This document shows, one piece after another, positions 47,163 to 57,063 of a stretch of 64,000 bases of DNA. How positions within the stretch are numbered: the stretch's first letter is position 1; every line of letters begins with the position of its first letter. Both the position numbers and the translations under genes were made by a program. Source of the DNA: Betaproteobacteria bacterium (lineage in GTDB: Bacteria; Pseudomonadota; Gammaproteobacteria; Burkholderiales; Rhodocyclaceae); assembly GCA_009781175.1 (NCBI GenBank), contig WQYQ01000003.1:168328-232327 (forward strand), written 5' to 3'. The notes beneath the pieces were generated by a model that ran no database searches, was not told where the DNA came from, and worked only from the letters and a program-made list of their open reading frames with translations.

Positions 47163-47531
47163 TTATGCGAGCAGAACGCAGGCCCACACTGCGACGACGT
47201 TGAATAGCGCGACGAAAACAGCGGCGCTGCCGATGTCCTTGGCGCGCTTGGCGAGTTTGTGCTGGTCGAGCGAGATCCGGTCGACCGCGGCCTCGATCGC
47301 CGAGTTGAGCAGTTCCACGATCAGCACGAGCAGCACGCTGGCGATCATCAGCGCGCGGCCGAGCATGCCGACTGGGAGCGCGAGCGCAGTTGGAATCAGC
47401 ACCACGGCGAGCCAGGTTTCCTGGCGGAAAGCGTCCTCATTTTTGTATGCGGAGCGGAAGCCGTCCATCGAGTAGTGGAAGGCATTCCAAATCCGTTTCA
47501 GACCTGTTTTGCCTTTGAATGGGCTTTCCAT
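47163..47531 (-). CDS. dgkA: Diacylglycerol kinase DgkA
   Basis: A 122-aa three-helix membrane kinase, the family length, converting diacylglycerol to phosphatidic acid. I start at ATG 47531, overlapping the upstream glycosyltransferase by 34 bp. The catalytic signature is IVELLNSAIEAAVDRI; RIWNAFHYSMDGFRSAYKNE is the N-terminal amphipathic helix. Its place between two glycosyltransferases and a PlcP-like phospholipase suggests it disposes of or recycles diacylglycerol. Confidence 0.95.
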   Translation of the reverse strand: MESPFKGKTGLKRIWNAFHYSMDGFRSAYKNEDAFRQETWLAVVLIPTALALPVGMLGRALMIASVLLVLIVELLNSAIEAAVDRISLDQHKLAKRAKDIGSAAVFVALFNVVAVWACVLLA

Positions 47532-48709
47532 GCAGTCTCCGGTATCGGGCGATTGGCGATCAGTTCGCGGTAGAGCGCGGCGAGCCGCGCGGTGAGGGCC
47601 TCGTCCGACCATTCCTGGGCCAGTTCGCAGGCTTCGCGCCCGAGCCGTTCGCGCAGCGCGGCGTCGCCAGCAAGTTGCGCCAGCGCGGCGGCGAAGTCGG
47701 CGAGGTCGGCGGACGGCGTGAGCGCGCCGCGCCCGGCGGCAAGCAGATCGCGCGTGCCCATTACCGCGAGCGCGACGGCCGGCAGGCCGGCCGCCATGGC
47801 TTCGATCAGTACGAGGCCCTGGGTTTCGGTGTGCGAGGCGAAGGCGAACAGGTCGGCCGCGGCGTAGCAGTCCGGCAGTTCGTGCGCGCGGTCGAGGTAG
47901 CCGAGGAAGCGGACATGTGCGCTCTGACCGAGCCGTTCGGCCTGCCGTTGCAGATCGGCGAGCGCTGGCCCTTCGCCGGCGATGAGCAACAGCAGGTTGG
48001 GGCAGGTACGGCGTGCGAGCGCGAGCGCTTCGATCAGGAAGCCGATGTTCTTTTCGTGCGCGGCGCGGCCGACGAAGAGCGCGACCGGTTGATCGGGAGG
48101 AATGCCGTGGCGGGCGCGGAAGCGCGCGCGCTGCGCCGGACGCTCGGTGGCTGTGAACTGGCCGAGCGGCACGCCGGTCGGCAGCACATGCAGCGGCGCG
48201 CGGATGCCGTATTCGCGCAGGCGCTCTTGCATTGCGAGCGAGGGCACGATCGTCGTCGTTAATTGGTTGCATTGATGGCGCGAAACGGCGCGTGCGAGCG
48301 CGCGCAGCGGTCCGGCCGGGAAGCGTTTGGCGTAGAGCTGGAGGTACTCCTCGAACAACGTATGGTAGGTCGCGACGACCGGCAGACGATGGCGCTTGGC
48401 CGCGGCGATGCCGGCGTAATGTGCGGAGAACGGCGTCTGGATGTGAATCAGGTCGGCCCACGCGGCAGCTTTGAGCGTGGCGCGGCGCAGCGCGAGCGGC
48501 GGGACGATGCGGTCCTCGGGGTCGCTTGGCACTTTCCAGCCGGGCAGCCGCAGAATGTCTGGCTGGTCTTCTTCGTCGCCATAGCGCGGCGCGATCAGGC
48601 GGACTTCGACGCCGTGCGCGGCAAGCCCGCTGCGGTGTGTCTCGATGGCGGTCGATACGCCGTTAATGCGCGGGAAATACACGTCGGACATCATCAATAC
48701 GCGCGTCAT
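47498..48709 (-). CDS. GT4-family glycosyltransferase (Agt-like)
   Basis: A 403-aa GT-B transferase. MSDVYFPRINGVSTAIETHR is the acceptor-domain start; donor-binding motifs are FVGRAAHEKNIGFLIEAL, IAGEGPALADLQRQAERLG and SHTETQGLVLIEAMAAGLP with the E-x7-E motif. Its start abuts the plcP-like stop with no gap. In alphaproteobacteria a similar neighbour (Agt) glycosylates the diacylglycerol released by PlcP; the same role is inferred here. Confidence 0.87.
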   Translation of the reverse strand: MTRVLMMSDVYFPRINGVSTAIETHRSGLAAHGVEVRLIAPRYGDEEDQPDILRLPGWKVPSDPEDRIVPPLALRRATLKAAAWADLIHIQTPFSAHYAGIAAAKRHRLPVVATYHTLFEEYLQLYAKRFPAGPLRALARAVSRHQCNQLTTTIVPSLAMQERLREYGIRAPLHVLPTGVPLGQFTATERPAQRARFRARHGIPPDQPVALFVGRAAHEKNIGFLIEALALARRTCPNLLLLIAGEGPALADLQRQAERLGQSAHVRFLGYLDRAHELPDCYAAADLFAFASHTETQGLVLIEAMAAGLPAVALAVMGTRDLLAAGRGALTPSADLADFAAALAQLAGDAALRERLGREACELAQEWSDEALTARLAALYRELIANRPIPETAWKAHSKAKQV

Positions 48710-49495
48710 TCAGGCTTCCTCAAGCAAGGGAGATTCGTGTTCATGCGCCGGGGCGAGCGCGACCTTGCCCCACTGGACGAGTTCAAGGCGGCCGTCGTGG
48801 TGTTCGACGATCGCGGTGCAGGAATCAACCCAGTCGCCGCAATTGACGTAGGTGAGGCCGTCGACCTCGCGCAGCGCCGCCCAGTGGATATGGCCGCAGA
48901 TCACGCCGTCGAGCCCGCGCGTGCGGGCGGCGTGAATCACGCACTGCTCGAAATCGAAGATGAATTCGAGCGCGCGCTTGACCTTGCGCTTGGCGAAGCC
49001 GGCGAGCGACCAGTAGCCCGAGACGCCGAGCTTGCGCCGCCACCACGACAGCCAGAGGTTCACACGCACGAGCAGGTTATAGGCCATGTCGCCGAGCACC
49101 GCGACCCACTTGTGATAGCGCGTCACCTGGTCGAACTCGTCGCCATGCACGAGCAGGAACTGGCGGCCGTCGGCCGTGCGGTGCACCCATTCGCTTTCGA
49201 CGCGGATGTCGCCGAATACGGTGCCGATGTAATCGCGCAGGGCCTCATCGTGGTTGCCGGGAATGAAGATCACTTCCTCGCCGTGGCGCGCGCGCCGCAG
49301 CACCTTCTGCACCACGGTGTTCTGCATGGCGCTCCAGTGGATGCCGCGGCTCATCGACCAGAAGTCGATGATGTCGCCGATTAGGAAAAGCCGTTCGGCC
49401 GGATGCTCACGCAGGAAATCGAGCAGGCGTTCGGCCTGGCTGGCGCGCGTGCCCAGGTGAACATCGGAGATAAAAACGCTGCGGACGCTTGGCAT
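48710..49495 (-). CDS. PlcP-like metallophosphoesterase (UDP-2,3-diacylglucosamine hydrolase-like)
   Basis: A 261-aa calcineurin-like phosphoesterase. Metal sites are FISDVHLGTR, LIGDIIDFW, FIPGNHDEALRDY, LLVHGDEFDQ and GVICGHIHWAALRE. The layout, including AYNLLVRVNLWLSWWRRKLG and YVNCGDWVDSCTAIVEH at the end, is that of the PlcP branch (phospholipase C of Sinorhizobium meliloti lipid remodelling) rather than classical LpxH, although automatic annotation often says LpxH. It is first gene of an operon with two glycosyltransferases and dgkA. No Pho box is visible upstream. Confidence 0.82.
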   Translation of the reverse strand: MPSVRSVFISDVHLGTRASQAERLLDFLREHPAERLFLIGDIIDFWSMSRGIHWSAMQNTVVQKVLRRARHGEEVIFIPGNHDEALRDYIGTVFGDIRVESEWVHRTADGRQFLLVHGDEFDQVTRYHKWVAVLGDMAYNLLVRVNLWLSWWRRKLGVSGYWSLAGFAKRKVKRALEFIFDFEQCVIHAARTRGLDGVICGHIHWAALREVDGLTYVNCGDWVDSCTAIVEHHDGRLELVQWGKVALAPAHEHESPLLEEA

Positions 49496-49591
49496 GAGTC
49501 GGCATCTTCGCCGCGTACTGTTGCAGGTTTATTACCACGGGCCGAACACAAACCCCGGCATTGGTTTCCGTCTCGCGGTACACTGCAATGG

Positions 49592-49607
49592 CAACTATAT
49601 GTAGTGC
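49592..49607. promoter_or_regulatory. Candidate NrdR box upstream of nrdAB
   Basis: CAACTATATGTAGTGC matches 12 of 16 positions of the NrdR consensus ACACWATATATWGTGT. A weaker second site may lie about 33 bp downstream (49625-49640), the three-turn spacing expected for NrdR pairs. NrdR itself is encoded at 15.5 kb. Confidence 0.45.
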
Positions 49608-49659
49608 TTAAAAATAAAAATATTACTAGATTTAGTTGTGCTAGTTTGTGTATCCTATG

Positions 49660-49840
49660 TTGATCGACGGTTCCCGAACAGGGATTGAAAGGGAATCCGG
49701 TGCGATTGGCTAGTTCATGGCCGACCCATGCCGGAGCTGCCCCCGCAACTGTGAGCGAAGAGCCGGCCGCAAAGCCACTGGGTCATCCGGGAAGGCGCGC
49801 GCCGGCGGCGAAGCGCAAGCCAGGAGACCTGCCGCCGGTA
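49660..49840 (+). ncRNA. Cobalamin (B12) riboswitch
   Basis: The conserved aptamer parts appear in order: GGTTCCC (49669-49675), GGGAATCCGGTGCGA (49691-49705), CCGGAGCTGCCCCCGCAACTG (about 49731-49751), GCCACTGGG, CCGGGAAGGC and the B12 box AGCCAGGAGACCTGCC (49818-49833). It lies about 170 bases upstream of nrdA on the same strand, so adenosylcobalamin should lower expression of the class Ia reductase. The expression platform between 49840 and the nrdA ribosome binding site is GC-rich with several possible hairpins; I cannot say if it acts on transcription or translation. Confidence 0.95.
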
Positions 49841-50008
49841 CGATCCGATCCTCGCGCTCGTGGCGTCCCGCCGCGATCATGAGGCAAGCTAATCCGGGGC
49901 GGGGCTCCTCCGGTCGATCGCGACGGCCGTTTCGCCTCCCGCCACTGCGGGGCGATTTCGCCTTCGCTTTGACCATGCGTTCCCCGTCCTCTACTGGAGA
50001 GATCAGGG

Positions 50009-52804
50009 ATGTATACCTCAGAGACGAGCGTTACCTCACCCGTCCAACAAACTTCGCTGGTGCAAGCCTACGAGGTAATTCGCCGCAACGGCTCCGTCGT
50101 GCGCTTCGAGCCCGAGAAGATTGCGATTGCGCTCGGCAAGGCTTTCATCGCCGTGGAAGGCCGGCACGGCGCTCTTTCGGCGCGCCAGCGCGACCTCATC
50201 GCCAAAATCACCGATGGCGTGGTGCAAGCCTTCCTGCGCCGCCTGCTGGGTGGCGGCACGCTGCATATCGAGGACATTCAGGATCAGGTTGAACTTGGGC
50301 TGATGCGCGCGGGCGAGCACACCGTGGCGCGCGCCTACGTGCTCTATCGCGAGAGACGCGCCGCTGAGCGCGCGGCCCAACTGGCCGCGCAACCCGAATC
50401 CGGACGCATCCGTTTGCACGTTGTGGACGGCGAAGCGCGCCGCCCGCTCGATGAAGCCGCGCTGCTCGCCAGCATTCGCGAAGCCTGCGAGGGCTTGCGG
50501 GATGTCAGCGCCGAAGCCGTGTTTGAACACACGCTGCACAACCTCTACGACGGCGTGCCGGCTGAGGCCGTGCGCCAGTCGCTCGTGATGGCGGCGCGCA
50601 CGCTGATCGAACGCGACCCGGATTACGCAAAACTCGCCGCGCGCCTGCTTCTGCGCAACATCGGCGTTGAAGTGCTCGGCGCGGAACTCGGCCACGCGGC
50701 GCTTGGCGAGCGCCTCGCCGAGGCTTTTCCTGGCCTGATCCGCGAAGGCGTCGCTGCGGGCCTGCTTGATCCGCGCCTCGGCGAATACGATTTGCCGCGC
50801 CTGGCGGGTGCGCTCGATGCGTGCAACGACCTGCGCTTCGACTACCTCGGCTTGCAGACGCTCTACGACCGTTATTTCCTGCACATCGAAGAGCGCCGCA
50901 TCGAACTGCCGCAAAGTTTCTTCATGCGCGTGGCGATGGGCTTGGCGCTCAACGAAGTCGACCGCGAGGCGCGCGCGATCGAGTTCTACCGTCTGCTTTC
51001 CTCCTTCGATTTCATGAGCAGCACGCCGACGCTGTTCAACTCCGGCACGCTGCATTCGCAACTCTCGTCCTGCTATCTCACCACCGTTGCTGACGATCTG
51101 GACGGTATCTACCAGTCGATCAAGGAAAACGCCCTTTTGCAGAAATACGCCGGCGGTCTGGGCAACGACTGGACGCCGGTGCGTGCGCTCGGTTCGCGCA
51201 TCAAAGGCACCAACGGTAAGAGCCAGGGCGTGATCCCATTCCTCAAGGTGGTCAACGACACCGCGCTGGCGGTCAACCAGGGCGGCAAACGCAAGGGCGC
51301 GGTCTGCGCCTACCTCGAAACCTGGCACCTCGACATCGAGGAATTCCTCGAACTGCGCAAGAACACCGGCGACGAACGCCGCCGCACGCACGACATGAAC
51401 ACCGCGAACTGGATTCCGGACCTCTTCATGCAGCGCGTGATCGCGGGCGAGAAGTGGACGCTGTTTTCGCCCTCCGACGCGCCCGATCTGCATGACAAGG
51501 TAGGCCGCGCCTTCGCCGAAGCCTATGTTGCCTACGAGGAGAAGGCCGCGCGCGGCGAACTCAAGCTGCACAAAAAAATTCCCGCTGTGCAACTGTGGCG
51601 CAAGATGCTCACGATGCTGTTCGAGACGGGTCACCCGTGGATTACCTTCAAGGACGCCTGCAACCTGCGCTCGCCGCAACAGCATGCCGGCGTCGTGCAC
51701 AGCTCGAACCTGTGCACCGAGATCACGCTGAATACCTCTGCGGACGAAACCGCGGTGTGCAACCTCGGCTCGGTGAACCTGCCCGCGCATCTGGCGCTGA
51801 TCGATGGCGTCTGGCGGCTCGATCAGGCCAAGCTCGCGCGCACCGTGGGCACGGCGATGCGCATGCTCGACAATGTTGTCGACATCAATTTCTACGCCAC
51901 GCCGAAAGCGGGCAACGCCAACTCGCGCCACCGTCCGGTCGGGCTTGGCATCATGGGCTTTGCCGATTGTCTGCACCGCATGGGCCTGCCTTTCGCCTGC
52001 GAACAGGCCGTCGAGTTCGCCGACCGCTCGATGGAGGCGGTGTGCTATCAGGCGTACTGGGCCTCGACCGAGCTTGCGCGCGAACGCGGCGTGTATTCGA
52101 GCTTTGAGGGCAGCCTGTGGCAGCACGGCATCCTGCCGCTCGACTCTGTTGCGCTGCTCGAAGAAGGCCGTGGCGAGCCGGTCGAACTCGACCGCTCCGT
52201 CACGCTCGACTGGGATGCGCTGCGCGGGAAGATCGCCCGCGACGGCTTGCGCAACTCCAACTGCGTGGCGATCGCGCCGACCGCGACGATCTCCAACATC
52301 ATCGGCGTATCCGCCTGCATTGAGCCGGATTATCAAAACCTCTACGTGAAATCGAACCTCTCGGGCGAATTCACGATGGTCGGCGAATACCTTGTGCGCG
52401 ACCTCAAGGCCCTGGGCCTGTGGGACGAGGTGATGGTCGCCGATCTCAAGTATTTCGACGGCTCGCTCGCGCGCATCGACCGCATCCCGGACGAACTGAA
52501 GGCCCGCTACGCCACCGCCTTCGAGATCGATCCGAAATGGCTGATCGAGGCCGCCGCGCGGCGGCAGAAATGGATCGACCAGGCTCAGTCGCTGAATCTG
52601 TATCTGGCCAACGCTTCGGGCCGCAAGCTCGACGAAATCTACAAGCTTGCGTGGAAGCGCGGCCTCAAGACGACTTACTACCTGCGCACGCTCGGCGCGA
52701 CGGCGATGGAAAAGATCAGCGCACCGGTCGAAACCGCCGTTGCCGCACCCGCCGAGCCGCAGTTCTGCTCCATCGACAACCCCGATTGCGAGGCTTGCCA
52801 ATGA
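50009..52804 (+). CDS. nrdA: Ribonucleoside-diphosphate reductase, class Ia alpha subunit
   Basis: A 931-aa catalytic subunit making dNDPs. The N-terminal ATP-cone (about 20-110, VIRRNGSVVRFEPEKIAIAL) gives overall allosteric control. Active-site cysteines lie in QLSSCYLTT, SNLCTEITLN (thiyl radical Cys) and AVCNLGSVNLP; the C-terminal redox pair is Cys927 and Cys930 (CSIDNPDCEACQ). GGAGAGATCAGGG precedes the ATG. It overlaps nrdB by 4 bp. A B12 riboswitch and a candidate NrdR box lie upstream. Confidence 0.97.
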   Translation: MYTSETSVTSPVQQTSLVQAYEVIRRNGSVVRFEPEKIAIALGKAFIAVEGRHGALSARQRDLIAKITDGVVQAFLRRLLGGGTLHIEDIQDQVELGLMRAGEHTVARAYVLYRERRAAERAAQLAAQPESGRIRLHVVDGEARRPLDEAALLASIREACEGLRDVSAEAVFEHTLHNLYDGVPAEAVRQSLVMAARTLIERDPDYAKLAARLLLRNIGVEVLGAELGHAALGERLAEAFPGLIREGVAAGLLDPRLGEYDLPRLAGALDACNDLRFDYLGLQTLYDRYFLHIEERRIELPQSFFMRVAMGLALNEVDREARAIEFYRLLSSFDFMSSTPTLFNSGTLHSQLSSCYLTTVADDLDGIYQSIKENALLQKYAGGLGNDWTPVRALGSRIKGTNGKSQGVIPFLKVVNDTALAVNQGGKRKGAVCAYLETWHLDIEEFLELRKNTGDERRRTHDMNTANWIPDLFMQRVIAGEKWTLFSPSDAPDLHDKVGRAFAEAYVAYEEKAARGELKLHKKIPAVQLWRKMLTMLFETGHPWITFKDACNLRSPQQHAGVVHSSNLCTEITLNTSADETAVCNLGSVNLPAHLALIDGVWRLDQAKLARTVGTAMRMLDNVVDINFYATPKAGNANSRHRPVGLGIMGFADCLHRMGLPFACEQAVEFADRSMEAVCYQAYWASTELARERGVYSSFEGSLWQHGILPLDSVALLEEGRGEPVELDRSVTLDWDALRGKIARDGLRNSNCVAIAPTATISNIIGVSACIEPDYQNLYVKSNLSGEFTMVGEYLVRDLKALGLWDEVMVADLKYFDGSLARIDRIPDELKARYATAFEIDPKWLIEAAARRQKWIDQAQSLNLYLANASGRKLDEIYKLAWKRGLKTTYYLRTLGATAMEKISAPVETAVAAPAEPQFCSIDNPDCEACQ

Positions 52805-53835
52805 ACCAGCGTTTCAATAACCCCGCCGCGCTCGCGGCCGTCGGCGCGCAGGACAAACGCATCGTCAACGGCCACAGCGACATCAACCAGCTCGCGCCCT
52901 TCAAGTATCCGTGGGCCTGGGAATTCTTCCTCAAGGCCAACCACAATCATTGGACGCCGCTCGAAATCTCGATGGCGCAGGATGTGCACGACTATAACTA
53001 CAAGCTCTCGGCCACCGAGCGCCACATGTTCGAAAACGTGCTCGCCTATCTCACCACCTCCGACATCCTCGCGATGCGCAACATCGGGCTCGCGGTGATG
53101 GAGAAGATGACCGCGCCCGAAGTGCAGATCTACCAGGCGCGGCAGGTCTACGAGGAAGCGCTGCACACCTGGACTTACCAGCACTGCATCGAAAGCCTTG
53201 GGCTCGACCAGCAGGAAATCTACAACCGCTACCGCGTCGTGCCGGAGATCCACGCCAAGATCGCGCTCGCCAACCGGCGGCTCGAACGTGTGATGCGCGC
53301 GGATTTCGACCTGACCGAGCGCGACAATCTGCACGAATTCGCGCTCTCGTATCTTTTCTTCGCCGGCATCTTCGAAGGCTGCTGGTTCTACAACGGCTTT
53401 ACCCCGATCTTCGCGCTGCAGCGGCGCGGCTTGATGAAGGGCACGGCCGAACAATTCCAGTACATCATGCGCGACGAAGTGCTGCACTGCGCTTTCGGCA
53501 TCCGCGTCGTGCGCGAACTGTTACAGGAAGAAAAGCTCACGCTCGACCCGCGCGCCGTGCAGGCGCTGTGGGAAGAGGCCGAGGCCGCAGAGGCCGGTTA
53601 TGCGGGCTACATCCTGCGCGAACCGATCCTCGGCTACAACGCCGAACTGCACGTCAGGCAGTTCCGTTTCATCGCCAACCGGCGCGCGCGCCAGCTCGGG
53701 CTTGCCGAACCTTTTCCGGGCGAGGAAAACGTGCTGCCGTGGCTCGACGAACAGGCGAATCTGCGCAAGGAGAAGAATTTCTTCGAAACGCGCATCACCG
53801 AGTACCAGACGGGCGGCGCGCTGAGTTGGGATTGA
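52801..53835 (+). CDS. nrdB: Ribonucleoside-diphosphate reductase, class Ia beta subunit
   Basis: A 344-aa radical-generating subunit. Iron ligands and the tyrosyl radical are present: Asp88 (LTTSDILA), Glu119 and His122 with Tyr126 in YEEALHTWTYQHC, Glu in GIFEGCWFYNGF, and Glu/His in MRDEVLHCAFGI. The ATG overlaps the nrdA stop (ATGA), giving coupled translation. The C-terminal tail GGALSWD is the alpha-subunit docking peptide. Confidence 0.97.
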   Translation: MNQRFNNPAALAAVGAQDKRIVNGHSDINQLAPFKYPWAWEFFLKANHNHWTPLEISMAQDVHDYNYKLSATERHMFENVLAYLTTSDILAMRNIGLAVMEKMTAPEVQIYQARQVYEEALHTWTYQHCIESLGLDQQEIYNRYRVVPEIHAKIALANRRLERVMRADFDLTERDNLHEFALSYLFFAGIFEGCWFYNGFTPIFALQRRGLMKGTAEQFQYIMRDEVLHCAFGIRVVRELLQEEKLTLDPRAVQALWEEAEAAEAGYAGYILREPILGYNAELHVRQFRFIANRRARQLGLAEPFPGEENVLPWLDEQANLRKEKNFFETRITEYQTGGALSWD

Positions 53836-53855
53836 ACTCGAGGACAAAGTGAAAG

Positions 53856-53890
53856 CACCTCGATTCGTGGCGAGGGAGTCACTGCAACCA
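53856..53890. repeat. Mosaic palindromic repeat, copy F (short remnant)
   Basis: AGCACCTCGATTCGTGGCGAGGGAG aligns with the middle of the repeat unit (GCCCCCGATCCGTGGCGAAGAAG in copy D). Flanking sequence toward nrdB and tilS is too diverged to extend. I class it as a probable fragment. Confidence 0.45.
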
Positions 53891-53914
53891 TTAACAAACG
53901 TGGCGCCGGCCGCA

Positions 53915-55237
53915 TCAGAACTCCAACGCGACTAAAAGCTCATGCTCGATTCGATAATTACCGGGCGCTTTGCATTCCGCCGCACCGGCGTACCAGACCG
54001 GCTTTTCCGCATTCCAGATTACCGGAATCAGATCGCGCAGCCAGGATGGAACGCCGTGTTCGCGTGCGAGGGTTTTGAGGTCTCGCGCGGGGCGGCGCGG
54101 ATCGGGCTGGATGCGTTCGCCGCCGCTGCGCGGGCGCAGTTCGGCGCGGCCGGGGATCAATCCAAGCCCTGCACCCGCGTCGGCGGGCAGGAAATGCAGG
54201 CGCACGACGCCCCAGTCGAGTTGGGCTTCGCCGCGCCAAATGAGGCTTCCCGGCGCGGAAGGCGGATCGGCGGGTTCGATCCAGACTTCGTCGTCTTGTG
54301 CGCACAGCGCCCAACTGTCGAAACGCGCGTGCCAGGGCGGCTGCGCGCTGCGGAGCTGGCGCAAGGCTTCTTCGAGCTGGCGCGCATCGGGGGCAAGCCA
54401 GTGGCGGGCCGCCAGGCGTTGGCGCAAAAGATTCGCCAGGCGCGCATCGCTGAGCGAGAGCAGGGTGCTCCGCCGCGCCCGTTTCCCTTCCTGGACGGCG
54501 GTGTAATCGATTGCGGCCAGCGCGCCGAGCAGTTCCGCCGCTTCGCCGAAGTGTTCCGCCGCGCGCGCCAGCGCGGCTTCCGCGCCGGGGAAGCGCTGTT
54601 GCAACGGGGCCATGATGGTGTAGCGGATGAAGTTGCGGCTGTAGGCGGTGTCGCTATTGCTGGGGTCTTCGATCCAGGTGAGGTTTTGGGCTTGCGCCCA
54701 GGTTACGAGTTCGCTGCGCGGTTCGTTGAGCAAAGGCCGCAGCAGCGCGGGCGGGGCGTTGCGCGTGTCGGCGATGCGCATCGCGGCGGCGCCTTGCACG
54801 CCGCTGCCGCGCGTCAAACGATGCAGTAGGGTTTCGGCTTGATCGCCGCGATGATGGGCGAGCGCGAGCCAGTCGCCGCCAAGCTTGCGCAAGGCCGCAT
54901 GGCGGACCGCGCGCGCGGCGGCTTCAATGCCCTGCGGATGGGCGCGGTCGACGGCGACATGCAGCAGGGTGAAAGGCACGCCAAGCTCGGCGCAGATTGC
55001 CGCGCAATGCGCGGGCCAGGCGTCGGCCGCGGTTTGCAGGCCGTGGTGCACATGCGCGGCGCGCAGCGTGAAACCGAACTGCGGCGCGAGCCGCGCGAGC
55101 AGATGCAGAAGAACGGTGGAGTCGAGCCCGCCCGAGAAGCCGACGGTTATTACGTCGCCAGCGTGGAGATAAGGGGTCAGCGCGCCGCCGACCCGCGCGG
55201 CGAGGTCAGGCGACGGCTTTCTCCTTGAAGCGGCCAT
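53915..55237 (-). CDS. tilS: tRNA(Ile)-lysidine synthase
   Basis: A 440-aa enzyme converting the wobble C of tRNA-Ile(CAU) to lysidine. The PP-loop is [39 protein letters not shown] and [13 protein letters not shown] are typical. The C-terminal TilS domain covers [20 protein letters not shown]. It overlaps the accA 3' end by 32 bp; accA-tilS is a frequent pair. Confidence 0.94.
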   Translation of the reverse strand: MAASRRKPSPDLAARVGGALTPYLHAGDVITVGFSGGLDSTVLLHLLARLAPQFGFTLRAAHVHHGLQTAADAWPAHCAAICAELGVPFTLLHVAVDRAHPQGIEAAARAVRHAALRKLGGDWLALAHHRGDQAETLLHRLTRGSGVQGAAAMRIADTRNAPPALLRPLLNEPRSELVTWAQAQNLTWIEDPSNSDTAYSRNFIRYTIMAPLQQRFPGAEAALARAAEHFGEAAELLGALAAIDYTAVQEGKRARRSTLLSLSDARLANLLRQRLAARHWLAPDARQLEEALRQLRSAQPPWHARFDSWALCAQDDEVWIEPADPPSAPGSLIWRGEAQLDWGVVRLHFLPADAGAGLGLIPGRAELRPRSGGERIQPDPRRPARDLKTLAREHGVPSWLRDLIPVIWNAEKPVWYAGAAECKAPGNYRIEHELLVALEF

Positions 55238-56174
55238 AGCTCATGATGCGCTCGAAACGTTTTTCGAGCAGTTCTGCGGGTGTGTATTCGGAGACTTGGC
55301 GCAGCGAATCGGCCAGGGCGCGTTTGAGCGATTGCGCCATCGCGCGATGGTCGCGGTGCGCGCCGCCGATCGGCTCGTTGATGATGCGGTCGATCAGGCC
55401 GAGCGATTTGAGGCGCGAGGCGGTGATGCCCATCGTCTCCGCCGCTTCGGGCGCTTTCTCGGCGCTCTTCCAGAGAATCGAGGCGCAGCCTTCGGGCGAA
55501 ATGACCGAGTAGGTGGCGTATTGCAGCATCAGCAGTTGATCGCCGACTGCGATGGCGAGCGCGCCGCCGGAGCCGCCTTCGCCGATGATCGTGCAGATCA
55601 GCGGGACCTTGAGTTCGGCCATCACATAGAGGTTGCGGCCGATGGCTTCGGATTGGCCGCGTTCTTCCGCGCCGATGCCGGGATAAGCACCGGGCGTGTC
55701 GACGAAGGTGAAGATCGGCAGGCCGAATTTTTCCGCCAAGCGCATCAGGCGCTCGGCTTTGCGATAGCCCTCGGGCCGCGGCATGCCGAAGTTGCGCAGG
55801 ATTTTTTCCTTGGTGTCGCGGCCTTTCTGGTGGCCCATGACCACGCAGGCCGCGCCATTGAAGCGCGCCAGGCCACCGACGATGGCGTGATCGTCGGCAA
55901 AGGCGCGGTCGCCGTGCAGTTCTTCGAAATCGGTGAACAGGTGCTTGACGTAATCGAGCGTGTAGGGACGCTGCGGATGACGCGCGACCAGCGCGATCTG
56001 CCACGGTGTGAGCTTGGCGTAGATGTCCTTGGTCAGTGCCTGGCGCTTGACTTCCAGCCGGGCGATCTCTTCTGAGATGTCGACGGCGGAATCGTCCTGC
56101 ACATAACGCAATTCTTCGATTTTGGTTTCGAGTTCAACAATCGATTGCTCGAAGTCGAGGGCGGTGGTTTTCAT
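55206..56174 (-). CDS. accA: Acetyl-CoA carboxylase carboxyltransferase subunit alpha
   Basis: A 322-aa subunit that, with AccD, transfers CO2 from carboxybiotin to acetyl-Co[21 protein letters not shown] is the conserved N-terminus; [40 protein letters not shown] and [20 protein letters not shown] form the crotonase-like core. Biotin made by bioB/bioC elsewhere in the window is its ultimate cofactor. Confidence 0.97.
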   Translation of the reverse strand: MKTTALDFEQSIVELETKIEELRYVQDDSAVDISEEIARLEVKRQALTKDIYAKLTPWQIALVARHPQRPYTLDYVKHLFTDFEELHGDRAFADDHAIVGGLARFNGAACVVMGHQKGRDTKEKILRNFGMPRPEGYRKAERLMRLAEKFGLPIFTFVDTPGAYPGIGAEERGQSEAIGRNLYVMAELKVPLICTIIGEGGSGGALAIAVGDQLLMLQYATYSVISPEGCASILWKSAEKAPEAAETMGITASRLKSLGLIDRIINEPIGGAHRDHRAMAQSLKRALADSLRQVSEYTPAELLEKRFERIMSYGRFKEKAVA

Positions 56175-56268
56175 GCATGACCGCTTTTAGAAGGGTATGC
56201 GATTGTACCCGATGCCGTTTCTGGCGGTTTAAAAAGTACAATGACACTTTTCTAACCCCGCTTCCGCT

Positions 56269-57063
56269 ATGCGCCAGTATCACGAACTCATGCGGCATGT
56301 GCTTGAGCACGGCCATCGCAAGGCCGACCGCACCGGTACGGGCACCTTGTCGGTTTTCGGCTGGCAGATGCGTTTCGATTTGGCCGAGGGTTTTCCGCTC
56401 GTCACGACCAAGAAACTGCATCTGCGCTCGATCATTTATGAGCTGCTGTGGTTCCTCAAGGGCGAAACCAACATCCGTTATTTGAAGGAAAACGGGGTTT
56501 CGATTTGGGATGAATGGGCCGATGAGACTGGGGATCTGGGCCCGGTGTATGGGCATCAATGGCGGCATTGGAAAACCGCTGACGGGCGCGAGATCGATCA
56601 GATCGCGCAGCTTGTCGAAGGCTTGCGGAAGAACCCGGACTCGCGGCGGCACATCGTTTCGGCCTGGAATCCGGGCGATGTCGAGCGCATGGCCCTGCCG
56701 CCGTGCCATGTGCTGTTCCAGTTCTATGTCGCCGACGGCAAACTGTCCTGCCAGCTTTATCAGCGCAGCGCCGATATTTTTCTCGGCGTGCCGTTCAACA
56801 TCGCGAGCTATGCGCTGCTGACCTTGATGCTGGCGCAGGTTTGCGGCTATGCGCCGGGCGATTTCGTGCATACCTTCGGCGACGCTCATTTGTACGTTAA
56901 TCATTTGGAACAGACGAAGCTCCAGCTTTCACGCGAGCTGCGGCCTTTGCCGACGATGCGCCTGAACCCGGAGGTGAAGGATCTGTTCGCATTCCGTTTT
57001 GAGGATTTCATGCTCGAAGGCTACGAACCTCATCCGCATATCGCGGCCCCGGTGGCGGTCTGA
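56269..57063 (+). CDS. thyA: Thymidylate synthase
   Basis: A 264-aa enzyme, the E. coli length, methylating dUMP with methylene-[42 protein letters not shown], the catalytic Cys in [15 protein letters not shown], and [20 protein letters not shown] are signatures. It overlaps folA by 1 bp (TGATG), so the dihydrofolate it generates is regenerated by the adjacent product. Confidence 0.98.
   Translation: MRQYHELMRHVLEHGHRKADRTGTGTLSVFGWQMRFDLAEGFPLVTTKKLHLRSIIYELLWFLKGETNIRYLKENGVSIWDEWADETGDLGPVYGHQWRHWKTADGREIDQIAQLVEGLRKNPDSRRHIVSAWNPGDVERMALPPCHVLFQFYVADGKLSCQLYQRSADIFLGVPFNIASYALLTLMLAQVCGYAPGDFVHTFGDAHLYVNHLEQTKLQLSRELRPLPTMRLNPEVKDLFAFRFEDFMLEGYEPHPHIAAPVAV

Noticed and set aside
47532..48461. 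Upstream extension of the dgkA frame by about 310 codons
   Set aside because: It is Arg-rich shadow sequence of the overlapping glycosyltransferase; DgkA homology and length fix the start at 47531.
50036..52801. 921-codon open frame antisense to nrdA
   Set aside because: Same codon-bias shadow; the plus-strand product is an unmistakable NrdA with all catalytic cysteines.
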